From Atriophallophorus winterbourni (lineage: Eukaryota > Platyhelminthes > Trematoda > Plagiorchiida > Microphallidae), in NCBI GenBank assembly GCA_013407085.1, contig JACCGJ010001548.1, forward strand, positions 1 through 64,000: a DNA stretch of 64,000 nucleotides. Direction: 5' to 3'. This document shows, piece after piece, positions 1-10,329 of this stretch. The first letter of the stretch is position 1. The number at the start of each line of letters is the position of its first letter. The notes beneath the pieces are model-generated. The model worked only from the letters and a program-made list of their open reading frames with translations. It was not told the DNA's origin and searched no databases. The translations under genes were made by a program, and so were the position numbers.

Positions 1-710
1 CGTGATTAGTGGCAATGACTGAAACTACTCAAGGCGGTAGACATAAACCAATCTGTTGTTTCGGTTGTTTGAAGTTCTTCATTTAATATGATAGCATTCG
101 TTCTGGACTATAAACATTCAAATATAGTTGGAAAATATCTAGTAACACTATCCGTCTTAACCAGTCACGGGGTGGTAGAATCAATTTCGTAAAAGTTAGA
201 AACTCGAAATTTATCTTAGACTCTTTCGTGACGTCAAAGAACGGAATCAATATTTTGGAACCGAACCAAACGTTAACATTTATTTTACTCTCCGGATTTC
301 ATTGACCTGCATCTCAAAACGAGTTGGTTTTTTAGAATTAGAATCTATGTATAATGAATGTTAAAACATCTAATTTTTCTGGTAGAGTACATATGAGTTA
401 GTGTTGCATAACCATCATGCAGAAGGCAGTTGAAATGTGATACAGCAGCTACGTTTTAGCGATAAATGGATGATTTTCCAACGGAGATCCACCGAGGAAG
501 AAGATGAGCACAGATGGTGAGCTCAAACGGATGAGAATCTTCAATCCCATAGCAAAATTATCTCTTTGGTAATATTCCAAAGATATGTTACTGACCAGTA
601 GTCACTTTAAATATTAATAACGTATCGATAACATGAACCATGCATTCACTAATTACTTTGTTTATGGATTATCTATTATTTTGAGGCTCACTTAACTTAA
701 AATTTACCAA
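1..710. other. Intergenic or intronic DNA, no gene recognised
   Basis: This stretch is AT-rich and stop-dense in all frames. I see no exon with protein-like character and no RNA gene. It could be intron of the scavenger receptor gene whose last exon follows at 1996. Confidence 0.5.
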
Positions 711-716
711 CTCTAC

Positions 717-750
717 CTGATGAAGGGAAAAAGCCAGAAACCGGTTGTTG
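717..750 (+). other. Hammerhead-like core motif, repeat copy 1
   Basis: CTGATGA at 717-723 is followed 13 bases later by GAAA (737-740) and then CCGGTTGTTG. The same spacing and flanks recur on the minus strand at 26711-26743 and 41901-41929. The motif pair resembles a hammerhead ribozyme core, but I cannot draw a clean stem II, so a short dispersed repeat is the safer reading. Confidence 0.25.
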
Positions 751-1089
751 AATGGCAATTCGTGGGATGTGAGCACCATAAAGCTTAGCACAGTAAATAT
801 TTGTTCATGAAAAATAAATAACATACCATCATGTCATGTCTCTATTAATCCAGTAGAACATCTAGCGCGAGTTAATAATCACGTGCAATCAGATCGTTAT
901 GCACAAAATACATGTCCGAATTTCGAATGAATGTTACGAATCTGGGAGCGGTAACAATAGTTTCGGGTGGAACATTCCAAAGGAAACACACTGACAAAGT
1001 AGAAAATATTGGCAACAGCTAATACGGGAATGAAGAATTTGTAATATCGCTGAGTGGCTGCGTGTGTATCGTAACTCTCGGTATTTGAA

Positions 1090-1383
1090 AAATTGTTTCA
1101 ATAGATGATGCGGTGTATGCAATGCTTTGAACGTACATGTCACATCACTCATAAGGTTTCTTTGATGGGTGGTGAGGCTCGGCTTTTGCGTTCATTCCTC
1201 GTAAGTAAGATGGACTGGCATAACTGTCACATCTTGGGCCGAGCGAATAACAAAGCAGCACAAGAGTTCATCGAAGCCTGGCACTCCGGTGAACGATCGA
1301 TCAACGAACACGTGAGCTTGAACGACATCTACGCACGGATGCGATTGAGACGAAGAACCGGAAAGGCAGCCAATCACATGTGA
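1090..1383 (+). mobile_element. Penelope-like element, C-terminal fragment
   Basis: The frame at 1105-1383 reads ILGRANNKAAQEFIEAWHS followed by SINEHVSLNDIYARMRLRR. This resembles the C-terminal tail that follows the GIY-YIG endonuclease of Penelope-like retroelements, and the same FLEAWHS-type motif closes the larger element at 22200-22275. Nothing upstream gives the reverse transcriptase, so this is a truncated fossil. Confidence 0.6.
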
Positions 1384-1995
1384 TCACGTGACCAATGGTC
1401 GGCCGACCAAACACAATCGTCAGTGCCACTTAGAGCAGTCAATTTGCCAACGATAGCTGAAAATGTTGCTTAGTCTGGCAACGAAACGTCCGATGCAAAC
1501 TCAACAAGCTCGGAGAACAAATTCAAGTAAACTACAATTCTGGAAACCACCCACGAGTTTAGTTTCATGACGTTTACATTATGTCAGGCGGTCAAATATC
1601 GTTTTTGAGACATGGAGTGCAACCTTATGTTGCATGCTCAATAGCTGGAATTATGGAGTTTCGCATCATGTAGGGCAAAATTACAGTCGACAACCTTCGG
1701 ATAACTAACCGGAACATATCCAGAAGCACGCTTGCCGAATGCTATTTTTAGACTGCCGAATACCTGGACACCAATCACCCTTTTCTTCTCGGTCCAGCTC
1801 AAAATAATCTGCATAAAGTGATGTCTTAACTGGAATCGCTTACAGATTCCGAAATCCATGTATGCATGTGAATTTTTACCATGGTTTTTCAAAAGTATCC
1901 TAGTTAAAAGTAGCATTCTAGTATAAATTTTTAGACAAATAATTTACCACGACCGAAGATTCGGTTACTAAGCTTTCTCCTTCATCTTATCACAG
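1384..1995. other. Probable intron upstream of the receptor exon
   Basis: The stretch ends in a pyrimidine-rich acceptor (ttatcacag at 1987-1995). A minus-strand open frame at 1638-1916 (about 90 codons, containing SWTEKKRVIGVQVFGSLKIA) looks protein-like but I do not recognise it. It may be a fragment of a repeat. No upstream receptor exon was found. Confidence 0.45.
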
Positions 1996-2415
1996 GCTGA
2001 TCAATCGTACAAAGATTCCGTACTTGGCTTGAATCCAACGGAGGATTTGAATACCACTTTCGAGATTGAACCTCAAACAGGTGTGGTGTTCTTCGCGGCG
2101 AAAAAATTACAAATCAACGCCGCGGTAAAAAACAACATCAAATTCAGCGAATTGGCCAAAGTTAAGGACGTTAATTTGCCAATTATGTTCATGAATGAGA
2201 GCTTCACACTGGATGAAGAAACGGCTCGTACCATTAGGGCATCGTTGGTTACAGGTCCATTGGTGGCCAAGGTCATTCTTACCACGTGTGTGGTGGTGAT
2301 ACTGCTCGCCTGCATTGGACTCATAGTGCACTATTGGCTCCGGCGGCGTCATCATGATGTTGAACAATCAGGCCGATACAATCCGATTGCAGAAGAACAG
2401 CCAGTTGTCGTTTGA
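1996..2415 (+). CDS. Scavenger receptor class B (CD36 family), last coding exon
   Basis: This exon encodes the C-terminal 139 residues of a CD36/SCARB-type membrane receptor; the family binds lipoproteins, fatty acids and other ligands at the cell surface. It begins after the acceptor at 1991-1995 in phase 0 with ADQSYKDSVLGLNPTEDLN, then the family-typical EIEPQTG and AAKKLQINAAVK. Next comes the membrane-proximal ectodomain (VNLPIMFMNESFTLDEETAR). A hydrophobic segment of about 25 residues ending IGLIVHYWL forms the C-terminal transmembrane helix, followed by an RRR-containing cytoplasmic tail of about 25 residues and TGA at 2413-2415. Family members have two membrane spans, so the N-terminal half must lie on upstream exons, probably before this window. 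The frame is intact with no stop or frameshift. Confidence 0.88.
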   Translation, partial: ADQSYKDSVLGLNPTEDLNTTFEIEPQTGVVFFAAKKLQINAAVKNNIKFSELAKVKDVNLPIMFMNESFTLDEETARTIRASLVTGPLVAKVILTTCVVVILLACIGLIVHYWLRRRHHDVEQSGRYNPIAEEQPVVV

Positions 2416-2842
2416 GATTTACTGAATTCTGTTCGCCAATGAACCCGATTTACCAGCGCACATAAATGTCATCATCATTTAATTTTTTTATCAGAGACTA
2501 TGCTCATTTCATATTTGACGAAATAATGCTAATGATGATTTGCAGTGAATCATATACATGATTTTGAAACACTAATGTATCTTGATTTTAATCGCTCTTA
2601 CATTTTTCATGTTATCCGAAAGAAGGTGTATATGAAATTAGATAATTGTTGCAGTAAATTTTGTATCGATCTCGTCAGTATTGAAATTGTAAACTCTTCA
2701 TCCAACAGACAAACTAAAAAGCTGTTTTTGGACAATTTTGACCCATCAGGTTGATGCAGCATGATTATGTTGTGCTAAAAGCCTATCAAGCTGTATTCCG
2801 TTGTAGCGGTTGAACTAAAGCTTCAGTTCACAACAAGCACAA
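2416..2842. other. 3' flank of the receptor gene
   Basis: This contains the presumed 3' UTR of the receptor. I see no strong AATAAA close to the stop. A 69-codon frame at 2545-2754 has no recognisable features. The stretch ends where the gypsy LTR begins at 2843. Confidence 0.45.
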
Positions 2843-3129
2843 TGATAGCACACATCAAATGAAAACTCCGGAAGTCGGAACACAAAAGTATATGGAATGA
2901 TGCACAGCCGTACTGGTAAAAGTCACGCAGTACAAAAAAGTAATGCTAAATGTGCGCGCAATCACGCAGTCAAAGATACGACAAGTCACTGTGTTCCAGG
3001 ATGTGGGAATCGCTCATTATATCGACCAACGGACGACCAAGGACCTCGCCGTCGGTCTGAAAGGGAAAAAGAGAACAAAGATGAAGTGCGCTCAATTTGA
3101 AGGTACAGTGGTATTTAGCCTTAGTCACA
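2843..3129 (-). repeat. 3' LTR of the gypsy element
   Basis: This 287-bp segment is homologous along its whole length to 10330-10617. On the element's strand it starts TGTGAC and ends CA. A purine-rich tract (complement of ccgcccaccgcca, 3130-3142) lies immediately upstream of it on the minus strand, as expected for a polypurine tract. Confidence 0.8.
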
Positions 3130-3478
3130 CCGCCCACCGCCAGCAGTTGCACTGTCCGCAGTGCAAGAGAGGTGTGATGTTGCAAGTCCTCCTTTGGCTG
3201 GCACTTCCACCGTTTGTTCCGCAATCGGTACCTTCCGGCGGAACGACGTGTGTGTCTTGTGGTTGGGATAAGTTAGCCGGTTCCTGCTGGTTTTGATGGC
3301 GGGTAATAGATGTGCCAGTGGTATCATTGATATGACGCATAACGTAGGTAGGGGAGCGCGCCATAGGTATAACAAAAGGTCCTTTCCTTGGGTTGTGAAA
3401 GACGCCGGATGTGCCTGCTGCTGTTATGAAACGGTGAAGCCACACATAATCGCCGACTTTGTATGACGGACCACGCAC
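3130..3478 (-). pseudogene. Gypsy integrase C-terminal region and pol tail
   Basis: The minus frame contains SYKVGDYVWLHR followed by FHNPRKGPFVI. This resembles the GPY/F-like C-terminal module of gypsy integrases. The frame then runs to the polypurine tract next to the LTR. It is separated from the core domain by stops around 3480-3656. Confidence 0.65.
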
Positions 3479-3656
3479 AGTTAAATCATATCATCGCTTT
3501 TGGTGTGCCCGACACATATCCGCTTGCGGGTACGCGAGTTTACATGTGCGGGTAACGTTTCTCGCAAATTTGCATTTTTGTCATCAAAATCACGTGTCTC
3601 TACAGGGACGGTAGGCGTGAGGATGTCGATCGGTATTCGGAGCTCATGAACGAATT

Positions 3657-4231
3657 TTAAATAGTAGAGCTGTGTAATGTTGCACGATATGCCAAAAGGC
3701 AGTGTGGTAACAGTTTATCCCATATTCGTGTATTTGTTTGACTGACAAAAGACCGTAGTATGTTGTTTAGCGTTTGATTTGTCCGCTCAACCAGACCATT
3801 GCTTTGGGTGTGATAAGGGGTTGTTCGCGTCTTTCGTACACCGGAAAGTTTGCACATGTGACGCAAAATATGGCTTTTAAACGCTGTTCCTTGATCAGAG
3901 TGGATTGATAGAGATGCACCAAATCGAGCAACCCATCCACAGGCTATTACATCAGCGACCGTTATTGCTACTTTGTTCATGATAGGTATGGTCTCGCACC
4001 ATTTCGTGAAATAGTCAACCATCACTAATATGCATTTATTTCCAGAACGTGTCTCTGGTAGTGGGCTGATAATATCAACTCCAAGCCGTTCATTGGGTTC
4101 ACTAGTGGTGATGTTCTAATGAGGTGCATTTGGTGTCATTAAATGAGATTTGATACGCGAGCACAAACTACATTCGTTGCAAAAGGTGTTCACGTCTTGT
4201 TGTAGATTTGGCCACCAGAACCGTTGAGTAA
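3657..4231 (-). pseudogene. Gypsy integrase: zinc-finger cysteines and catalytic core
   Basis: Reading the minus strand, TQRFWWPNLQQDV is followed by CNECSLC, the CC half of the HHCC zinc finger. The core follows: DYFTKWCE (first catalytic Asp), HSDQGTAF (second Asp) and SNGLVERTNQTLNNILRSF (catalytic Glu). The HH half of the finger is on the other side of the inserted element at 7386-7450. Integrase would insert the cDNA into host DNA. The frame is broken near 4030-4110. Confidence 0.8.
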
Positions 4232-4242
4232 TTGAAGCCACT
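4232..4242. repeat. Target-site duplication, left copy (11 bp)
   Basis: TTGAAGCCACT here is repeated exactly at 7375-7385, immediately outside the two ends of the inserted RTE-like element. Removing the insert and one copy joins the gypsy integrase frame without a gap. Confidence 0.9.
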
Positions 4243-4694
4243 TACTTTACTTTTGTGCGGCTGGCTCCACGGGTGGATTAGCCGGCTTCATTGATGTCTC
4301 GAAAACCACCAGCCCACGCACGTCGATCGGAGGCGAGATCACTGCAGATCGTGATCCAGTCTCGTTCCCACCTGCGAACCCCGTAGACGGTACGCAGACC
4401 CAGGGTGTCTACATCCTCTTTCACAGTCGACAGCCACGTTTTCACTTGACCACCTTGCCGCCGACGCCAGGTGCGAACGGGTTTGGTGTCGAGGACGAGT
4501 TTTGGAAGTGTTGTGTCTGTCTTTCGGAGGACGCGGCTAAACCATTCCAGCCCTCGCCGTTGAATGTGAGCGGAAAGTGGAGATAGTCAGCTGCAACGCT
4601 ATCGTACGGCTGCGTTAGATACTCGGTCAGTATATTGAATGCTTAAGATTACCCTGAGGCACCAATGGTCGAACACTTCTAATGTGCGTACATC
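4243..4694 (-). pseudogene. RTE-like element, degraded C-terminus and 3' end
   Basis: Following a stop at 4695 the minus strand still shows C-terminal remnants and ends with codons reading ANPPVEPAAQK just before the AAGTAAAGTA tail. The same terminal sequence recurs at several sites in the window, so it marks the element's 3' end. Confidence 0.6.
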
Positions 4695-5464
4695 CTATGA
4701 CCTTAAAGGCCATGTCTCGCATCCGTAAAGCAGTACAGGGCGGATCGCTGCTTGATAAACACGCGTCTTAGTTTTTAGGCTGATCCCGGGCTTGCGCCAA
4801 AGGGTGCCTTTCAATTGTAAAAACGCATTACGAGCACGATCGACCCTTGACTTCACTTCATCTTTCGCCTGACCATTGGGCAATATACTTGAGCCGTGGT
4901 ATTTGAAGACTGGAACGTATTCAATCGGACAACCCTGGACGCGAATTGTCTGGATGCCTGGTGTGTCAGTATAAAAAATGCCTTGGTTTTAGCCGCGTTT
5001 ATCTCAAGACCGACTTTCGCGGCAGTGGCACTAATGCGGTCTAAAACGCTTTGCAGCATTTCGGTATTGTCGCCCAGAACGACTATATCGTCAGCGTAGT
5101 CAAGGTCGGAAATCCATAGATCCGTTGAAATTTGCACCCCTTGATACCCTGTTAACGCCTGGTTCATTATCCAGTCTACGACATAGTTAAACATAACCGG
5201 CGATAGCGGGCAACCTTGCCTGACTCCTGTGTGCAAGTTAAATTCACGCGATTCTTCACCGTAGACACGAACCCGTGTCCTTGTAGAGCTGTAATAGGCT
5301 CTGATTAGGTTGACGAGTTTTAATGGAACCCCATCCGATAGCATGATGTCCCATAAACAACCACGGTCTACGGAGTCGAAGGCGGCGCGGAAGTCAATAA
5401 AGCAAGCTATCGTTTGCTGTTGATACCGTGCACGGTGCTCGAGGATCCTGCGCAAAGTAAATAT
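4695..5464 (-). pseudogene. RTE-like reverse transcriptase, palm to thumb
   Basis: The frame contains FIDFRAAFDSVDRGCLW (motif A with catalytic Asp), GVRQGCPLSPVMFN (motif B) and LDYADDIVVLG (motif C, the YADD catalytic pair). It continues into the connecting AAKTKAFF region. Near 4860-4880 the reading shifts frame into TKTRVYQAAIRPVLLYGCETW, the conserved post-RT motif of this LINE class. The domain would copy element RNA into DNA at the nicked target. Confidence 0.85.
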
Positions 5465-7330
5465 TTAATCTACGCAACCCATCCCAGGGCGAAATCCACC
5501 TTGGTTAACTCTGGTGCGCAGATTTCTTTCGGCGGAGAACCGATTAAGCAGGAGCGTTGCGAACACTTTAGCAGCGGTGTCGATTAGACTTATTCCGCGG
5601 TAATTGGAGCACACAGATTTATCTCCACGTTTCGGCAGTGGTAGAATGATAGACATCCCCCAGTCTGATGGGAAAACTTCCGTCTCCCAGATCGAACAAA
5701 ACAGCCGATGTAACGGAGATAATAATACGTCGGCACAGGCTTTAATAAGTTCAACGGAAATTCCGTCCTCACCTGGCGATTTACCATTCTGCATTCGTCG
5801 TAAAACACTTGATATCTCGTATTCTGATGGTGCCTCGCAGTTGACCGGGTATTCACAGCTATTTATCGGGGAAGTGAATACTGCAATGATAGATGACGGG
5901 CGGTTCAGTAGCTGACTGAATTGCTCAACCCACCTATCTATCTTTTGATGAAGGTCAAATATCATCTGTCCTGACGAATCTCGAAGGTTCGTACAAAAAC
6001 CACAGCTTCCAGATGCTCTGCGAATCAGGCGAAACAGTCGTCCAAAGTCTCCTATACTTGCCGCGGCTTCCATTTCGGATGCGGTTTTTGCCCAATATAG
6101 CTGACGATCCTTGCGGGCTGATCGTGTAGCAGCTCTCCTAAGGAGGCGATAATCAGATGCACCATGCATTCGGGCGTCTCTTGCCCAGGCAGAGAGCTCG
6201 ATGGTGTTCTGAGAAATCCAATCTCGTCGGCGACGAGAGGCGGTGCCTAGGGTTTTTAGTGCTGCAGTCTGAGTAGCGGTCTTCAGTCTGGACCACTGTT
6301 GTTCGACTGATGCATCACTCTCATCCAACCGCTCAGCGATATCGTCAATGAGCTTCTTACGTTGGGCCGGGTTTCCTAAGGCTTCCAAGTTTAAGCGCTT
6401 CCTAGGAGTTTTCCTTTGGCGGTTTAGCAGGCGAAGTCGGAGCTTTGCGCGAACAAGTGTGTGATCGGTGCCTGCTGCGTTCCCTGTTTCGGCTCCACAA
6501 TAGGACCTACAGTCGAGCACCGAAGACATCCAACGTGCGCGAATTAGAACATAATCGATCTGGTTCGCCGTTCTACCATCGTTCGAGTACCATGTGACCG
6601 AGTGTTTTTTAGGGTGCTGGAATTTAGTGTTACAGACGCATAGGTGATTGTAGGCCGCAAACTCGATCAGTCGATCGCCATTCGCGCAGCGCTGCCCTAG
6701 GCAAAATTTTCCCAGGATTCGGTTTGTTGCGGAATCTGCTGATCCTGTACGAGCGTTCCAGTCACCAGCCACAACCAGTACGTCGTTTCCAGCAACTCTA
6801 TCGACTACGAATTGAAGTTGGTTATAAAAATCGTCTTTTGTAGTTTGATCGGCTGATAGGGTTGGGGCATACACCGAAACGACTGTTATATTCAAAGGGT
6901 GACCCCTCAGCCGGACCACCGCAATTCTCGGGGATACAGGCATCCATGACATGAGTGCTTGTTTAGCATGGTCGATGAGCGCTATCGCTACTCCATGGTG
7001 ACCAGATCCATCCTCGGGCCTACTATAAAAAAGCCAATAAGTTCGATCGACTCCGTGGAACTTGATCGATTTGGATCCGTGTCCGGGAAGGCGGACCTCG
7101 AAAAGACAAGCTACATCTACTTGGTAGTCCAATAAAGAGCGCATCGTGATTGCTTGACTACCAACATCAAGCAGTGTCCATAAGTTCCAGCATCCCAGAT
7201 AAAAGTCCTTACGGATATTTATGGCCCCAGCTAGCTTACTTTTCACCCCAGCCGCTGGGAGAGCCATGGGCGCGTCGCGTCTTTTGAACGCCGTAGCAGA
7301 GAGCTGAGATATACATTCTGACATCATCAT
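5465..7330 (-). pseudogene. RTE-like AP-type endonuclease and RT N-terminal half
   Basis: From the ATG at 7328-7330 about 620 codons stay open. The first third is an apurinic-type endonuclease: CLFEVRLPG, AGDWNARTG (catalytic Asp/Asn), ANQIDYVLI and GTDHTLVRAKL (terminal catalytic Asp-His). A basic linker follows, then RT fingers with SPGEDGISVELIKA, NYRGISLIDTAAKV and QGGFRPGMGC. A TAA at 5465-5467 cuts an otherwise continuous frame into 4695-5464. An open frame extends 54 bp upstream of the ATG, but that part includes the gypsy target duplication, so the internal ATG is the natural start. Confidence 0.85.
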
Positions 7331-7374
7331 GAAGTTTCTTGGGGATAGTGTACAAGTGATGTCCCCAGCACCAC

Positions 7375-7385
7375 TTGAAGCCACT
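7375..7385. repeat. Target-site duplication, right copy (11 bp)
   Basis: TTGAAGCCACT matches 4232-4242 exactly and flanks the 5' end of the nested RTE-like element. Confidence 0.9.
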
Positions 7386-7690
7386 GTCTTTCGCCAACCC
7401 AGATGTCTGATTTGCGTATGTAAAGAATCAATGACTTCGTTAATTTTGTTTTCAGGGACGACAATTCAAGGTTACGTGGGGTTTGGTGGCTGGATACAAA
7501 GGACCCCGTTAATAATTTTTAGACGAATCCACTAGGCCCACTAGGTTCTTTCTTCTGAACTTCTGCCCACCATTTCGATTTCTGTCGGTTTACAATTCTC
7601 ATGCATTTGGCGGCGATAAATATTGATTATATATGCATAATCGGACTGAATTATGCTCGATTCAATTTCCGCTAACGGGTTTACTAGTAT
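7386..7690 (-). pseudogene. Gypsy integrase N-terminus and RNase H-integrase linker
   Basis: The minus strand reads RLKIINGVLC, then VPENKINEVIDSLHTQIRHLGWRKTVAS in one frame. HTQIRH gives the two zinc-binding histidines (HX4H) of the gypsy integrase finger. The sequence stops exactly at the target duplication and resumes at 4231. Confidence 0.75.
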
Positions 7691-8425
7691 GACGTTGCTC
7701 AAATCTGTATTTGCACGCGACAGTGCGTCAGCATTGAAATACCGCTTACCTGGTCGATAGATGCATTCAAAATTGTACTGTTGCTATTTTTCTTGCCAAC
7801 GTGCCACCTGCAACAGGGGACCTCTGAAAATACGCAACCATTGCAGTGCTTGATGATCAACACGAACGATGAAGGGTTTCCCACGAGGTAAGGCTAGAAG
7901 TGCTGAAGGAAAAATACAGGTGCTAACATTTCATGTCTCGTAGTACTGTAGTTGCGTTCTGGTGTAGAAAGTTCTATGCTGGCGTAGGCAATTACCCGTT
8001 AAGTACCATTTAAAGAATACTAAGATAAAATAGCGCCAATCGCCACTTTACTGGCATCCGTATCCAAAATGAAGCGCCCGGCAGTTGGAGAGACATCTGG
8101 GAGTGCTAGTATCGGTGATGATGTTAGCAGAAATTTCAAATGCTGGGAGGCCAGATCACACATTGAAATTTTCTTCCTTTGTGCGTCAAGCGATGCAAAG
8201 GTGCGACAATGGAAGCAAAATCCTTTATTAATTTCCGATAATATAAGGCTAAGCCCATGAAACGTTTGACTTCGTGACAGTTAGAAGGAGTCATTCAATT
8301 AGCGAGTTTATCGGTTTTGTCTGGATCCGTTCGAAAATTTTTATCAGATAGTATGTGACCCAAAAAATAACTTCTCTCAGTAAAAACTTGCATTTCTCTG
8401 AGCACAGCGCTAAACCAGTCTCACG
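7691..8425 (-). pseudogene. Gypsy RNase H remnant
   Basis: Fragments include DHQALQWLRIFRGP (about 7820-7870) and RYFNADALSRAN (about 7705-7750), the DALSR motif typical of the end of gypsy RNase H. Multiple stops break the domain; the N-terminal part toward 8425 is poorly preserved. Confidence 0.65.
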
Positions 8426-8899
8426 TTAACTACAAAATACATGATGCAGATTTTGATTGTATTTATCAATTGTTCGCCCAAACACGATAATGTCATCCAG
8501 ATAAATTTGACATTGCCTAGGAAGCAGCACTTGCAGCACGGTATTCATCAGGCGCTGAAATGTTGCGGGTGCATTCGCCAATCCGAATGGCATGGTTTCG
8601 AACGCAAACAGTCTAAAAAGTACATCAAATACGGTTTTATGTCTATCATCTACGTGTATTTCGACTGACCAGTAACCTGCAGCCAAATCTAAAGTGGAGA
8701 ACCAGTTAGCGCCCTGAAATGCATCAAGGGTATCGTCAATTCGCGGAAGAGGAAACGAATCTATCAAAGTAAACGAGTTAGGACGCCGGTAGTCAAAACA
8801 GATACTCAGCGAGCCATCTTTTTTCTTGAATAGTACGATGGTTGATGCCCATGTTGAAGTAGATGGTCTAATTATAATTTGATCAAGCATAGCTTTCAT
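8426..8899 (-). pseudogene. Gypsy reverse transcriptase core
   Basis: A 157-codon open frame carries CFDYRRPN and FPLPRIDDTLDAFQGANWF, then STLDLAAGYW (motif A), the FETMPFGLANAPATFQRLMN segment (motif B) and QIYLDDIIVFG (motif C, YLDD). These are the core motifs of Ty3/gypsy RT in correct order. Flanking sequence is degenerate and the frame lacks the N-terminal fingers. Confidence 0.9.
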
Positions 8900-9255
8900 C
8901 TAGTTTTACAACTTGGCTTGGTAATACGCCGGTACACAGCATTGTGGTTGGTGAATCGGTTGGTGATTGCCAGTATCGATGGTATGACATAGTGCATTTG
9001 TTCGGCCAAGTCGACTATTATAGCAATCGAAAATATTGTGAAATTTATTATATATTGCTCAGAGGCCTATTCTCTGGTGTTCTGCGACACAAGTTGTCTT
9101 GATTAGTTGGTCTATCCAATCAGGGACTGGAGTAATGGAATTTACCTGGGGGCACTACGTTTTGCAAAGAATAAGTTTCCATGAGCTGAATCGATGACAG
9201 CACGTTAGCGTGATAAAAAATATCCATGCCAAGTATGGCAAGGTATGTCAGCGCG
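8900..9255 (-). pseudogene. Decayed gypsy pol between protease and RT
   Basis: This segment lies between recognisable protease and RT and should hold the RT fingers. I see only scattered remnants and several stops. Confidence 0.4.
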
Positions 9256-9468
9256 TTAGAATTTGTGATAGGCTTGAAAGTCTCCAAAATTTATCAAACA
9301 GCAATAACAACCGTATACTTTCAACTTCGTGCCGTTAACCGAAATTAAAGTTCTCTCACTAGATCGTGTTCTGCGTGCAACCGGAGGAAACGTACAATCG
9401 ATTGTCGAACATGATGCCACAGTGTCGATCAAAATGTTAGCACCCACACCATTAATGTTGCCAAACAA
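9256..9468 (-). pseudogene. Gypsy aspartic protease remnant
   Basis: The frame reads NILIDTVASCSTIDCTFPP, then LISVNGTKLKVYG. LIDTVAS occupies the place of the retropepsin active-site LIDTGAS; Gly is replaced by Val, which would damage the catalytic loop. The protease would cleave the Gag-Pol polyprotein. Confidence 0.6.
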
Positions 9469-9569
9469 GCTGAAAGGCTTAAGTGAAACTTTAATGAGCA
9501 GAAAAACGTGGATATATAGTTTGTCTGCTAAGGCTTCCCGGGTTCACGAATCGGCGGATAGTGTCCACA

Positions 9570-10022
9570 TCATTGAGCCACTTTGCCAAATCGTCTGCAG
9601 TATATGCAATCGGCTACGGGATCTTTGCTTTGGGAAAAGCGTGTGGGAGAGTGAGTCGGCTGAACGTTCGGCGTTGAGACAACAGTTAAAACTACACGGT
9701 GCGATGGCACAGTTGTTGCTTCGAAAGTACGAGCGTCATCTGTCGCCTCCAGCAAGCTGCCCGGTGGCCTACGTAATAATTCCGTTTACAATTGAGGGTC
9801 AGCCACACCGATTGTAGAAGGATGAAGGAGTTGCCAATTATTTTGCGCCTTCGAATGATGACGAAAGGCGTGAGTGGCCAGTTCACGCAGATCAGATAAG
9901 TATGTTTCTGCTGTTTCTAGGAGTGCTCGTTTGCGATTCCAAAAAATTTCAAAGTGAATAGGATAAAGTTTCAACTGGCCTAAAAAATCTCTCCAATGCA
10001 TCAGAGGGCATTCTGTTTGCAA
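9570..10022 (-). pseudogene. Gypsy gag remnant
   Basis: Overlapping minus frames give ETAETYLSDLRELATHAFRH, then GVADPQLKRN and a possible single zinc-knuckle half (CIYCRRFG). The arrangement fits a gypsy capsid followed by nucleocapsid. At least two frameshifts are present between 9690 and 9890. Confidence 0.5.
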
Positions 10023-10329
10023 TTCAACCGGATTTCGGCCGCCTGGAATTGCCTTGCCGCATCTTTGTCCAGAAGTGAAATAATGTTGGACACATATAAT
10101 CCGAAATGCAATTTTTCATGAAGAATTTGGTGCTGAATGACCAGAAGGAAAAATCGTTATCAGGAGAATACACGGGACGGGGCGACTAGAGGAACAAACG
10201 TATACAGAACTCTTTAAATGTCTTGCATCAAACTTTTCATCTGTTTTTGACATGGCCTTTACGGGTTTTTGTACACCCTCGTCACTAAATTTAGCGGTTG
10301 ATGTTAGGCTTCCGTTTTTAACAGGCTAA

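Larger units (their letters stand above)
4243..7374 (-). mobile_element. RTE-like non-LTR retrotransposon nested in gypsy integrase
   Basis: The 3132-bp insert carries an endonuclease-reverse transcriptase gene on the minus strand. It ends (3') in an AAAGTAAAGTA-like tail next to the 11-bp target duplication. The 5' UTR is only about 44 bp before the first ATG (7330). Short repeat-like tails and compact single-ORF organisation fit RTE-type elements. Pieces of the same 3' end occur at 34815-34965, 41942-42000, 42880-43115 and 46835-46930. The ORF is broken once by an in-frame stop and again by a frameshift, so this copy is inactive. Confidence 0.85.

Noticed and set aside
2897..3296. Plus-strand frames of 67 and 117 codons over the gypsy LTR and integrase tail
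   Set aside because: They are antisense to a clearly identified gypsy element and have no independent support.
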